From an uncultured Clostridia bacterium (GTDB taxonomy: Bacteria > Bacillota > Clostridia > Christensenellales > Aristaeellaceae), in contig CAMOHY010000041.1 in assembly GCA_946615495.1 (NCBI GenBank), forward strand, positions 1 to 12,289: a stretch of DNA of 12,289 nucleotides. Reading direction: 5' to 3'. Positions 6,424 to 12,289 of this stretch are shown piece by piece. Both the position numbers and the translations under genes were made by a program. The notes beneath the pieces are model-generated. The model saw nothing but the letters and a program-made list of their open reading frames with translations, did not search any database and had not been told where the DNA came from. How positions within the stretch are numbered: the first letter of the stretch is position 1; the number at the start of each line of letters is the position of its first letter.

Positions 6424-7572
6424 ATGGAAATGGATTTACAGGAGATTCGCGGCAAACTGGACCAAATCGACGATCAGCTTATTGACCTGTTTTCCCAGCG
6501 CATGCGCCTGGTGACTCAGGTGGCCGCCTATAAGAAAGAAAATGGACTGCCCATTTTGGATACCGGCCGGGAACGCCAGATCATCAACCGGGTGTCGCTG
6601 GCGGCGGGGGAGGACATGGAGCATTACGCCAAGCTGCTCTATCAAACGCTTTTCAATGTGAGCCGGGCGTACCAGGCGGAACAGCTGCGCGCCCAATCCC
6701 CGCTGACGGAGGAATTGGAGCGGGCGGCGCGGAACATGCAGAAAAAAATGCCCCAGCGGGTCATGGTGGCCTGCCAGGGCACGGAAGGGGCTTATTCCCA
6801 AAAGATCACGGACCGGATGTTTGAATTTGCGGATATTTTGTATATGAACACCTTCAACGATGTGTTCAACGCGGTGGAAAAGGGCATGTGCCCCTTTGGC
6901 GTGCTGCCCATTGAAAACAGCACAGCCGGGTCCGTTACCCAGGTGTATGATTTAATGGAAAAGCACCATTTCCACATCGTCCGCGCCGGCCGGCAGCGCA
7001 TCGACCACCGGCTGCTGGCCCTGCCGGGGACGAAGCTTTCGGATATCCGGGAGGTGGTGTCCCACGAGCAGGCAATCAGGCAGTGCGGCGCGTTTTTAGC
7101 GTCCCACCCTTCCATCCAGGCGACGCCGATGGAAAACACCGCCGTTTCCGCCGCCTTCGTGGCCCAGGCAGGCAGGAAGGACCTGGCCGCCATCGCCTCC
7201 CAGGCATGCGGGCAGCTTTACGGCCTGGAAACGCTCAGCGACGCGGTGAGCGATACGGACAATAATTTTACCCGCTTCATCTGTATCGCCAAGGACCTAA
7301 CGGTGTACGAGGGGGCCAACAAAATTTCCCTCATGCTCAGCGCCGCCCACCGGCCCGGCAGCCTGTACCGTCTCCTTTCCCACATATCCGTGATGAACGT
7401 GAACCTGACCAAGCTGGAAAGCCGCCCCATTCCCGGCAAGGATTTTGAATTCCGGTTCTTTTTCGACATTGAGGCTTCCATTCTGGACCCCGCCATTCGG
7501 GCGCTGATGGAGCGGCTCAAGCAGGATTCGGACCAATTTGTGTTCCTGGGCAATTATGAGGAGATGCGCTAA
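6424..7572 (+). CDS. pheA: Bifunctional chorismate mutase-prephenate dehydratase (P-protein)
   Basis: It makes prephenate from chorismate and then phenylpyruvate, the precursor of Phe. Three domains are seen in 382 residues. An AroQ-type chorismate mutase covers about 1-90, with Arg9, Lys37/38, Asp46, Arg49 and Glu50 in the expected places. Prephenate dehydratase covers about 110-295, with ENSTAGSV (164-171), SHEQAIRQC (213-221) and NNFTRF (280-285). A C-terminal ACT domain covers about 300-380, with PGSLYRLL (311-318) and the Phe-binding ESRP motif (332-335). The ACT motifs imply feedback inhibition by Phe. An AAGGAG ribosome binding site (6410-6415) precedes ATG 6424. The gap to aroC is 3 bp and the next gene begins immediately after the stop. 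Because TyrA has no mutase domain, this is the only chorismate mutase seen in the cluster, so it would feed both the Phe and Tyr branches. Confidence 0.95.
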   Translation: MEMDLQEIRGKLDQIDDQLIDLFSQRMRLVTQVAAYKKENGLPILDTGRERQIINRVSLAAGEDMEHYAKLLYQTLFNVSRAYQAEQLRAQSPLTEELERAARNMQKKMPQRVMVACQGTEGAYSQKITDRMFEFADILYMNTFNDVFNAVEKGMCPFGVLPIENSTAGSVTQVYDLMEKHHFHIVRAGRQRIDHRLLALPGTKLSDIREVVSHEQAIRQCGAFLASHPSIQATPMENTAVSAAFVAQAGRKDLAAIASQACGQLYGLETLSDAVSDTDNNFTRFICIAKDLTVYEGANKISLMLSAAHRPGSLYRLLSHISVMNVNLTKLESRPIPGKDFEFRFFFDIEASILDPAIRALMERLKQDSDQFVFLGNYEEMR

Positions 7573-8817
7573 ATGGAATTTGGCCTGATCGGGGAAAAGC
7601 TGGGCCACAGCTATTCCCCCCAAATTCACCGGGTTTTCGGGGATTACGAATATAAGCTGTACCCCATGACAAGGGCCGAAATGGAAGAAACGCTGAAGCG
7701 GCGGGATTTCCGTGGCCTGAACGTGACCATTCCCTACAAAAAAGCCGTGCTGCCCTTTTGCGACGAAATATCGCCCGCGGCGCGGGCCGTGGGCAGCGCC
7801 AATACGCTCACGGTGCGCGGCGGCAGGCTGTATGCGGATAATACCGATCTGCCGGGTATGCTGGCCATGCTGGCGCGGGCGGGCATCCGCCTGGGCGGCA
7901 AAAAGGTGGCGATTTTGGGCAGTGGCGGCACCTCGCTGACGGCGCAGGCCGCCTGCCGGGCGGAGGGGGCCGGGGAAACGGTGGTGGTGTCCCGCGGAGG
8001 GCCCGTCACCTATGAAGCGCTGTACCATTGCCACAGCGATGTGGAGATCATCATCAACGCGACGCCGGTGGGCATGTACCCCCATAACCTGGTGGCGCCT
8101 GTGGACATTTCCCGTTTTCCCCGGCTTTGCGGCGTGGCGGACGTGATTTACAACCCGGCCCGCACGGCGCTGCTCATGGATGCCCAGGAAAGGGGCATTC
8201 CCGCAGTAGACGGGCTGTGGATGCTTGCCGCTCAGGCCTGGTACGCGGCCCGGCTGTTTCTTGAAAAAGATATCCCGGAGGGAAAAGCCAGCGAAGCTTT
8301 CCGCAGCGTGCGAAGGCAGTGCATGAACCTGGTGCTGGTGGGCATGCCGGGCAGCGGAAAAACCACCCTGGGAAAAGAATGCGCCCGGCGGATGGGCAAG
8401 CGGTTTATCGATTTGGACGAGGAAATCGTAAAGCGCTGCGGGCCCATTCCGGATATTTTTGCCAGCCAGGGGGAAGAAGCGTTTCGGAACATGGAAAGCG
8501 AAATGGTCCGTGAATTCGGCAAGGAAAGCGGCTGCGTTATCGCCGCGGGCGGCGGCGCCGTGCTGCGGAAGGAAAATGTGCGCGCTCTTTGGCAAAACGG
8601 CGTAATCGCCTGGGTAAAGCGGCCCACGGCGCAATTGAGCACCCAGGGCAGGCCCCTGTCCACGGGGCCGGAGGCTCTCAGGCGCATGGAGGAAGAGCGC
8701 ACGCCGCTGTACCGGAATTGCGCCAGCTTTTCTATCGACAATTTGGGCACGGTCCTCCAGGCCGTGGAAGCATTACGGGAGGGATTTGATGAAGCTGCTG
8801 GTTGTGAACGGACCTAA
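7573..8817 (+). CDS. aroE-aroK: Bifunctional shikimate dehydrogenase-shikimate kinase (AroE-AroK fusion)
   Basis: One 414-residue ORF holds two consecutive pathway enzymes. Residues 1-238 are shikimate dehydrogenase: SYSP (13-16), NVTIPYK (50-56, catalytic Lys56), NTD (90-92, catalytic Asp92), the nucleotide loop GSGGTS (116-121), NATPVGM (162-168) and MLAAQAW (217-223). Residues 251-405 are shikimate kinase: P-loop GMPGSGKTT (257-265), FIDLDEEI (278-285, Asp280 and Asp282), Arg305, GGGAV (326-330) and lid Arg360 in GRPL. The linker of about 12 residues is short, and no stop or frameshift separates the halves. It reduces dehydroshikimate and then phosphorylates the shikimate formed. The start directly abuts the pheA stop, with GAGGAG at 7558-7563. 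The kinase half begins with an internal Met251, preceded only by a weak ribosome-binding-like sequence, so separate translation is possible but unlikely. Confidence 0.93.
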   Translation: MEFGLIGEKLGHSYSPQIHRVFGDYEYKLYPMTRAEMEETLKRRDFRGLNVTIPYKKAVLPFCDEISPAARAVGSANTLTVRGGRLYADNTDLPGMLAMLARAGIRLGGKKVAILGSGGTSLTAQAACRAEGAGETVVVSRGGPVTYEALYHCHSDVEIIINATPVGMYPHNLVAPVDISRFPRLCGVADVIYNPARTALLMDAQERGIPAVDGLWMLAAQAWYAARLFLEKDIPEGKASEAFRSVRRQCMNLVLVGMPGSGKTTLGKECARRMGKRFIDLDEEIVKRCGPIPDIFASQGEEAFRNMESEMVREFGKESGCVIAAGGGAVLRKENVRALWQNGVIAWVKRPTAQLSTQGRPLSTGPEALRRMEEERTPLYRNCASFSIDNLGTVLQAVEALREGFDEAAGCERT

Positions 8818-9223
8818 CCTGAACATGCTGGGCATCCGGGAAAAGCACCTGTACGGCGCGGAAACCTACGAGGACCTACAGCTCTATATCCTGAAAAAAG
8901 CGCGGGAGCTGGGGGTGGAGGTGGACATATTCCAAAGCAATTCCGAAGGCGCGCTGGTGGACAGAATTCAAGAAGCCTACGGGGAGGCGGACGGTATTAT
9001 CATCAATCCCGCCGCCTACACCCACACCTCCGTGGCCATTCTGGACGCGCTGAAGGCGGTCAATTTGCCCGCGGCGGAGGTGCACCTGACGGACATTTCC
9101 AAGCGGGAGCCCTTCCGACAGCTCAGCTACGCGGGCATGGCCTGCCAGGCCCACTTCATCGGCCTGGGCTTTGAGGGCTACGGGAAAGCGTTGGAATGGA
9201 TGAAGGAAAACGCACAAGCGTAA
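8789..9223 (+). CDS. aroQ: 3-dehydroquinate dehydratase, type II
   Basis: It dehydrates 3-dehydroquinate to 3-dehydroshikimate by the type II (anti-elimination) route and supplies the only dehydroquinase seen here. At 144 residues it is normal for this dodecameric family. Signatures are NGPNLNMLG (7-15), Arg17, the catalytic Tyr22 (LYG), NPAAYTHTS (73-81), EVHLTDI (97-103, catalytic His99) and SKREPFR (104-110). ATG 8789 has GGGAGGG (8777-8783) upstream. The preceding TTG 8786 is rejected as start. The gene begins inside the end of the AroE-AroK gene (29-nt overlap in another frame), implying translational coupling. It is the last gene of the cluster. Confidence 0.96.
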   Translation: MKLLVVNGPNLNMLGIREKHLYGAETYEDLQLYILKKARELGVEVDIFQSNSEGALVDRIQEAYGEADGIIINPAAYTHTSVAILDALKAVNLPAAEVHLTDISKREPFRQLSYAGMACQAHFIGLGFEGYGKALEWMKENAQA

Positions 9224-9247
9224 AATTCAAAGCGGCGTGCTGTTGCT

Positions 9248-9275
9248 CCGCGGACCGGCAAACCCGGTCCTGCGG
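9248..9275 (+). terminator. GC-rich hairpin downstream of aroQ
   Basis: CCGC-GGACCGG (9248-9258) pairs with CCGGTCC (9264-9270) and, after a bulged T, GCGG (9272-9275) around the loop CAAAC, an 11-bp stem. It begins 25 bp after the aroQ stop. The nearest T-run (9286-9290) is about 10 nt away, so it is not a canonical intrinsic terminator. It may instead protect the 3' end of the operon mRNA. Confidence 0.4.
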
Positions 9276-9441
9276 GCCCTTCGATGCAGCCTGGATTTTT
9301 GGCGGTCTGAGCGAATACAGGCGGCGTGATTTTGGGGTTTATTGTTTGGGGTTATGGATTATACTACTGCCTTATAAAAAGTAGACATGATATAAAAAAA
9401 TAGGATTGATTTTCCCTATCGCTTTTCTCGGAAGGGGGAAT

Positions 9442-9482
9442 GGGGGGAACCGCTCTTTGGGCTCCAAAGAGCGGTTCCCCCC
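9442..9482. terminator. Perfect 19-bp hairpin between convergent genes, possible bidirectional terminator
   Basis: The arm at 9442-9460 (six G, then AACCGCTCTTTGG) is exactly complementary to 9464-9482 around a 3-nt loop (GCT). It lies between the plus-strand aro cluster and the end of the minus-strand anti-sigma gene, 17 bp past the latter's stop. There is no T-run on either flank. In the minus direction a weaker stem (ATAGG/CCTAT, 9400-9419) followed by a T-run (A residues 9394-9399 on the plus strand) could complete termination. The remainder of 9224-9499 shows nothing codable. Confidence 0.55.
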
Positions 9483-9499
9483 AGAAAATTCTAACAGTA

Positions 9500-10615
9500 T
9501 TACTTGATGGCAAAGAGCTGGCCGTCCGGCACGCGGATGGACATGTGTTCCGGAATGGCGTCCACAGAGATCATCTGCTTCAAGGTGACGGCGGGCCAAG
9601 CGCCGGTGTCCAGGCTTTCGGTGAGGCTCAGGCCGCGGGGGAAGGATACGCCGTTTTCATCCACCCAATCCACGCGGTACAGCGTTTCATAGGCCTGGTC
9701 CTGGGTGACGCCGTCCTGGGCGGTAAAGGTGCTGAAAAGGTAGAGCCCCGCGGGCATCCATTCCATATGAACGGTATCCAGCTGGAAGCCGCCAAACGAA
9801 ATATCTTCATATTTCCGGTCAAACTGGCCGCCCGGCGCTTCCAGGAATATTTCCAGCGTTTCCCGGCTGGCGGACACATTCTGTTCATCGCCGGTTTCCA
9901 AATCGATTTCCGCCAGGCGCAGGAACAATTGGCAGGCGATTTTTTCGCCGTAGGCTGTCCCGTTCATTTCGCAGAGGGAGAAGTAGGTCAGGCTGCCGTC
10001 GTCGTTATACAGGGGGTCCTCCGTTTCCACGCCGTCGCTTAAGGCTTCCGGCACTTCCAGAATGGCGCGCACCCGGTACAGGGGCAGCTTCAGCTCCTTG
10101 GCGGCGTCCAGCCAGGTAGCGCTGGGGCTCAGGCCCAGCTGCCCGGCCAGGGCGGCGCCGTTTTCGCCGTTGGCGCCCAGGGCGTCGCTTGGTTCAAAGC
10201 CTTCGCCCAGCAGCAGGGCCTTGCCGCCGTCCTCCATTTTTATCACGGTGGAGGCCATGGCGATATGGCCGTCGCAGTAAAGCTCCTGCACATCATAGGA
10301 CACAGGGCCCAGGGAGAAGTGATGCCGGTTCCATTCTTCCTTCATGATGCGCTGGGCGGCGGCGGGTACCTGAGTGCCGTAATACTGAGAGAAGAAATCG
10401 GTCCAGCCCAGGGCTTCGGTGGCCGCCACGGCGGCGGTGGTGGTAAAAATGACCAGCAGGGCGGTGAGCAGCACGGTTTTTACAGTGAAATGTTTCATTT
10501 TCGTTTCCTCCGTTCCGGCGGAGCGGGCGGCGCGGAGGAGCGCGTCATGGCAATCCTGCGGCATTTCGGGAAACGCGGCACGCAGGTCCATTTCCTCCAG
10601 CTTTCGCTTGTTCAT
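9500..10615 (-). CDS. Single-pass membrane protein, probable anti-sigma factor of the adjacent ECF sigma
   Basis: This 371-residue protein has a short cytosolic N-terminus (1-42, with the FPEMPQDCHDALLRAA segment), one hydrophobic helix at about 46-65, and a predicted extracellular domain of about 300 residues beginning near ALGWTDFF (68-75). No HxxxCxxC zinc-anchor motif is seen and only an isolated Cys-His pair (22-23) occurs in the cytosolic part. The gene overlaps the sigma gene by 4 nt (ATGA), with AAGGAG eight bases before the ATG. Membrane topology plus coupling to an ECF gene suggests an anti-sigma or sensor protein. The extracellular part was not recognised with certainty, although it resembles the DUF4179-like proteins common beside clostridial ECF genes. 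Confidence is high for a real gene and moderate for the role. Confidence 0.75.
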   Translation of the reverse strand: MNKRKLEEMDLRAAFPEMPQDCHDALLRAARSAGTEETKMKHFTVKTVLLTALLVIFTTTAAVAATEALGWTDFFSQYYGTQVPAAAQRIMKEEWNRHHFSLGPVSYDVQELYCDGHIAMASTVIKMEDGGKALLLGEGFEPSDALGANGENGAALAGQLGLSPSATWLDAAKELKLPLYRVRAILEVPEALSDGVETEDPLYNDDGSLTYFSLCEMNGTAYGEKIACQLFLRLAEIDLETGDEQNVSASRETLEIFLEAPGGQFDRKYEDISFGGFQLDTVHMEWMPAGLYLFSTFTAQDGVTQDQAYETLYRVDWVDENGVSFPRGLSLTESLDTGAWPAVTLKQMISVDAIPEHMSIRVPDGQLFAIK

Positions 10616-11067
10616 ACCTCCAGCTCCTTTCTTAATTGTTCCTTAGCGCGGTGAATGCGGCCGCGGACGGTGGATTCTGTGGTGCGCAGGGCGCGGGCAA
10701 TGTCCGAATAGCTCATGCCTTCGCTGTATTGCAGCATCAGCGGCAGCCGCAGCTTTTCAGGCAGGCTCCTGAGGGCCAGGGAAAGCGTTGGGTCCGGCGC
10801 TGGGGCGAAGGGCTCCGGCGCTTCCTCCAGGGAAACGGTGCGCCTTCTTTTCCGCTGGATATCCCGGCACGCGTTGATGCAGATGCGGGTGATCCAGGTG
10901 GAAAAATACGCCGTTTGCCGCAGGGTATGCCGTTTTTCCCAGGCCTTCAGGGCGGTTTCCTGCATGGCGTCCCGGCAGTCCTCCCTGTTTTCCAGCAGGA
11001 CGTAGGCCACGCGAAACAGCTTATCGCTGTTTTTGTCTATCTCCTGCACGAAGAAATCCTTGTCCAT
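10612..11067 (-). CDS. ECF-type RNA polymerase sigma factor
   Basis: The 151-residue protein has only sigma regions 2 and 4, as in group 4 (ECF) factors. Region 2 covers about 15-70, with LFRVAYVLLENREDCRDAMQ and FSTWITRICINACRD. Region 4 covers about 98-148, with a helix-turn-helix YSDIARALRTTESTVRGRIHRAKEQL. The linker is Pro-rich (FAPAPDPT). It would direct polymerase to a small regulon in response to the signal released by the membrane partner encoded immediately downstream. ATG 11067 is preceded by GAGGTG on the minus strand. Which ECF subgroup it belongs to, and its target promoters, cannot be read here. Confidence 0.92.
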   Translation of the reverse strand: MDKDFFVQEIDKNSDKLFRVAYVLLENREDCRDAMQETALKAWEKRHTLRQTAYFSTWITRICINACRDIQRKRRRTVSLEEAPEPFAPAPDPTLSLALRSLPEKLRLPLMLQYSEGMSYSDIARALRTTESTVRGRIHRAKEQLRKELEV

Positions 11068-11157
11068 ATCCTCACCTCTTGTAACGCGCTACACCTATTA
11101 GACGGCGCGGGGAGGAAAATCCTCACGGGGGAAACGAAAAAAATTTTTGTCGGGCAA

Positions 11158-11187
11158 TGTATAAAGCAAGGAGTGAACAGCGTACAA
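11158..11187 (-). promoter_or_regulatory. Candidate promoter of the ECF/anti-sigma operon
   Basis: Read on the minus strand, TTGTAC (11187-11182) and TATACA (11163-11158) are separated by 18 bp. This would place the transcript start near 11150, with an 83-nt leader before the sigma gene. The -35 box is weak (three of six). It is listed because nothing better is visible between the sigma gene and the hairpin-rich region. Confidence 0.3.
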
Positions 11188-11320
11188 GTTTTATTTTGCC
11201 ATATCATCAACAATCCGCAGGACCGGCTGAAAGCCGCTTCCAGATGATCTGCAAAGCACTATTTAGGAAAAGCATTGAAAAAAATGCAAGTTGGAGGCGC
11301 GAATCCTTTCATCCGCAGCG

Positions 11321-11490
11321 GCGGCGTGTACGCCGCGAGGAGAAAAATTCTGGAGCGGAGCTTGCCCCCGCGGAAGAATTTTTCATTCCCCTCAAATTTT
11401 CTGGCCGTGAGCCCTTGGGCGAACAAGAAAATTTGCATCCCGAAAAAAGTGATCCTTCACTTTTTTCGGAAGCATCGGCTTTGCCGATGC
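11321..11490. repeat. Array of consecutive inverted repeats in the sigma-ppdK intergenic region
   Basis: Five stem-loops follow one another here. GCGGCG-TGTA-CGCCGC lies at 11321-11336. GAAAAATTCT (11342-11351) pairs with 11375-11384, with an inner GCGG/CCGC. CAAATTTTCT (11393-11402) pairs with 11426-11435, with an inner GCCC/GGGC. A 13-bp stem pairs 11440-11452 with 11457-11469 (A6 and T6 in the arms, loop TCCT). GCATCGGC-TTT-GCCGATGC lies at 11472-11490. All listed outer arms are exact complements. No convincing gene covers this stretch. The rest of 11068-11558 holds the sigma leader and nothing else recognised. It could be a composite dispersed repeat or a structured RNA. Confidence 0.75.
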
Positions 11491-11493
11491 GCT

Positions 11494-11527
11494 AAAAGGG
11501 CCGCCGCATATCGCTATGCGGCGGCCC
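11494..11527 (-). terminator. Intrinsic terminator of ppdK
   Basis: The arms 11498-11510 and 11515-11527 form a perfect 13-bp GC-rich stem around the loop TCGC. On the minus strand it is followed by TTTT (AAAA at 11494-11497 on the plus strand). It lies 31 bp past the ppdK stop codon, as expected for a Rho-independent terminator of that gene. Confidence 0.8.
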
Positions 11528-11558
11528 CGGTTGATTGCGGGAAAGTAACCCTTACGAA

Positions 11559-12289
11559 TTACTTTTTCTTGGCCTTGATGGCAGCCTGAGCAGCGGACAG
11601 GCGGGCGATGGGCACCCGGAAGGGGCTGCAGGAGACGTAGTTCAGGCCGATTTCGTTGCAGAATTCGATGGAGGAAGGATCGCCGCCATGTTCACCGCAG
11701 ATACCGCAGTGAATGTTCTTGTTGCTTTCATGGCCCAGGGTGACGGCCATCTTCATCAGCTTGCCAACGCCCACGGTGTCCAAACGGGCGAAGGGATCGG
11801 ACTCATAGATCTTGTTGGCGTAGTAGGCGGGCAGGAACTTGCCGGCGTCGTCACGGGAGAAGCCGAAGGTCATCTGAGTCAGGTCGTTGGTGCCGAAGCA
11901 GAAGAAGTCCGCTTCCTTGGCGATGTCGTCAGCGGTCAGCGCGGCGCGCGGGATTTCGATCATGGTGCCCACTTCGTACTTGAGGTCGGAGCCGGCTTCC
12001 TTGATGAGCTTGTCCGCGGTTTCCACCACGATGTTCTTAACGAATTTGTATTCTTTCACTTCGCCGACCAAGGGAATCATGATTTCGGGAACCACGTTCC
12101 AATCAGCATGACGGCCCTTCACAGCCAGAGCGGCCTTGATGATGGCGCTGGTCTGCATCACGGCGATTTCGGGATAGGTAACGGTCAGGCGGCATCCGCG
12201 ATGGCCCATCATGGGGTTGAATTCGTGGAGGTCGGCGATGACCTGCTTGATGTAAGCCACGGTCTTGCCCTGAGCCTTCGCAAGGGCTT
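11559..12289 (-). CDS. ppdK: Pyruvate, phosphate dikinase, C-terminal part (5' end outside window)
   Basis: The frame is open to the right edge, so the start and the N-terminal nucleotide and phosphohistidine domains lie outside. The visible 243 residues are the C-terminal PEP/pyruvate-binding barrel. Signatures are EFNPMMGHRGCRL, PEIMIPLVGEV, the metal-binding EVGTMIEIPRAAL, FFCFGTNDLTQMTFGFSRDD and the catalytic-Cys loop HCGICGEHGGDP, ending in a Lys-rich tail. The enzyme interconverts pyruvate, ATP and phosphate with PEP, AMP and pyrophosphate. Clostridia often use it in glycolysis or gluconeogenesis. A GTG at 12258-12260 is an internal Val, not a start. The gene has its own terminator and is separated by about 490 bp from the sigma gene. 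Confidence 0.95.
   Translation of the reverse strand, partial: ALAKAQGKTVAYIKQVIADLHEFNPMMGHRGCRLTVTYPEIAVMQTSAIIKAALAVKGRHADWNVVPEIMIPLVGEVKEYKFVKNIVVETADKLIKEAGSDLKYEVGTMIEIPRAALTADDIAKEADFFCFGTNDLTQMTFGFSRDDAGKFLPAYYANKIYESDPFARLDTVGVGKLMKMAVTLGHESNKNIHCGICGEHGGDPSSIEFCNEIGLNYVSCSPFRVPIARLSAAQAAIKAKKK

Noticed and set aside
7297..8634. 445-codon minus-strand open frame
   Set aside because: It is antisense to pheA and the AroE-AroK gene, whose catalytic motifs are intact. His/Gly/Pro-rich shadow composition.
9440..10042. 200-codon plus-strand open frame at the end of the cluster
   Set aside because: It begins inside the convergent hairpin and is antisense to the membrane protein gene. No ribosome binding site or domain.
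11078..11130. ECF-type autoregulatory promoter (CGTCTA at 11104-11099 on the minus strand)
   Set aside because: The -10-like CGTC is present, but the expected AAC-containing -35 element is absent at 15-17 bp upstream.
11321..11527. CRISPR array or attachment-site interpretation of the stem-loops
   Set aside because: The stems differ in sequence and spacing, there is no constant repeat with unique spacers, and no cas or integrase gene is nearby.

Overview
The window looks like a chromosomal segment from a fairly GC-rich, low-complexity-regulated Firmicute of the class Clostridia. The reasons are the sigma-A style promoters, strong GGAGG ribosome binding sites at almost every gene, a PheA P-protein with an ACT domain, a DUF6440 protein, an ECF sigma/membrane anti-sigma pair and a pyruvate phosphate dikinase. 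Genus or family cannot be fixed from the sequence alone.

Positions 1-430 are non-coding except for a short leader peptide. They hold an inverted repeat (6-24), a terminator probably belonging to a gene left of the window (116-148), a near-consensus promoter (213-241) and then what reads as a complete transcription attenuator. The attenuator consists of a 24-residue leader ORF (275-349) with Tyr-Tyr-Tyr-Phe-Ser-Phe and one more Phe, competing RNA segments, and a 14-bp intrinsic terminator (372-407) just before the DAHP synthase gene. This is the most interesting element of the window.

Positions 435-9223 are one co-oriented cluster encoding the complete route from PEP and erythrose 4-phosphate to chorismate, and on to the Phe and Tyr precursors. 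The order is DAHP synthase (type I-beta), a GNAT acetyltransferase, prephenate dehydrogenase, a DUF6440 protein, aroB, aroA, aroC, chorismate mutase-prephenate dehydratase, an AroE-AroK fusion and a type II dehydroquinase (aroQ). Most genes overlap or are a few bases apart. The one large gap (2782-2919) contains a second near-perfect promoter, so aroB and everything downstream can be transcribed independently of the attenuator. Control is therefore layered: tRNA-charging-type attenuation at the first gene, a predicted ferredoxin-like feedback domain on DAHP synthase, and an ACT domain on PheA.

Positions 9224-9499 are a convergent intergenic region with strong hairpins, including a perfect 19-bp stem. 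Positions 9500-11067 (minus strand) carry an ECF sigma factor gene overlapping by 4 nt a gene for a single-pass membrane protein, presumably its anti-sigma factor. Positions 11068-11558 are non-coding and unusually dense in inverted repeats (six stem-loops in about 200 bp), ending in the terminator of a minus-strand ppdK gene whose 5' part lies beyond the right edge. The PEP made by PpdK is a substrate of DAHP synthase, but ppdK is a separate transcription unit.
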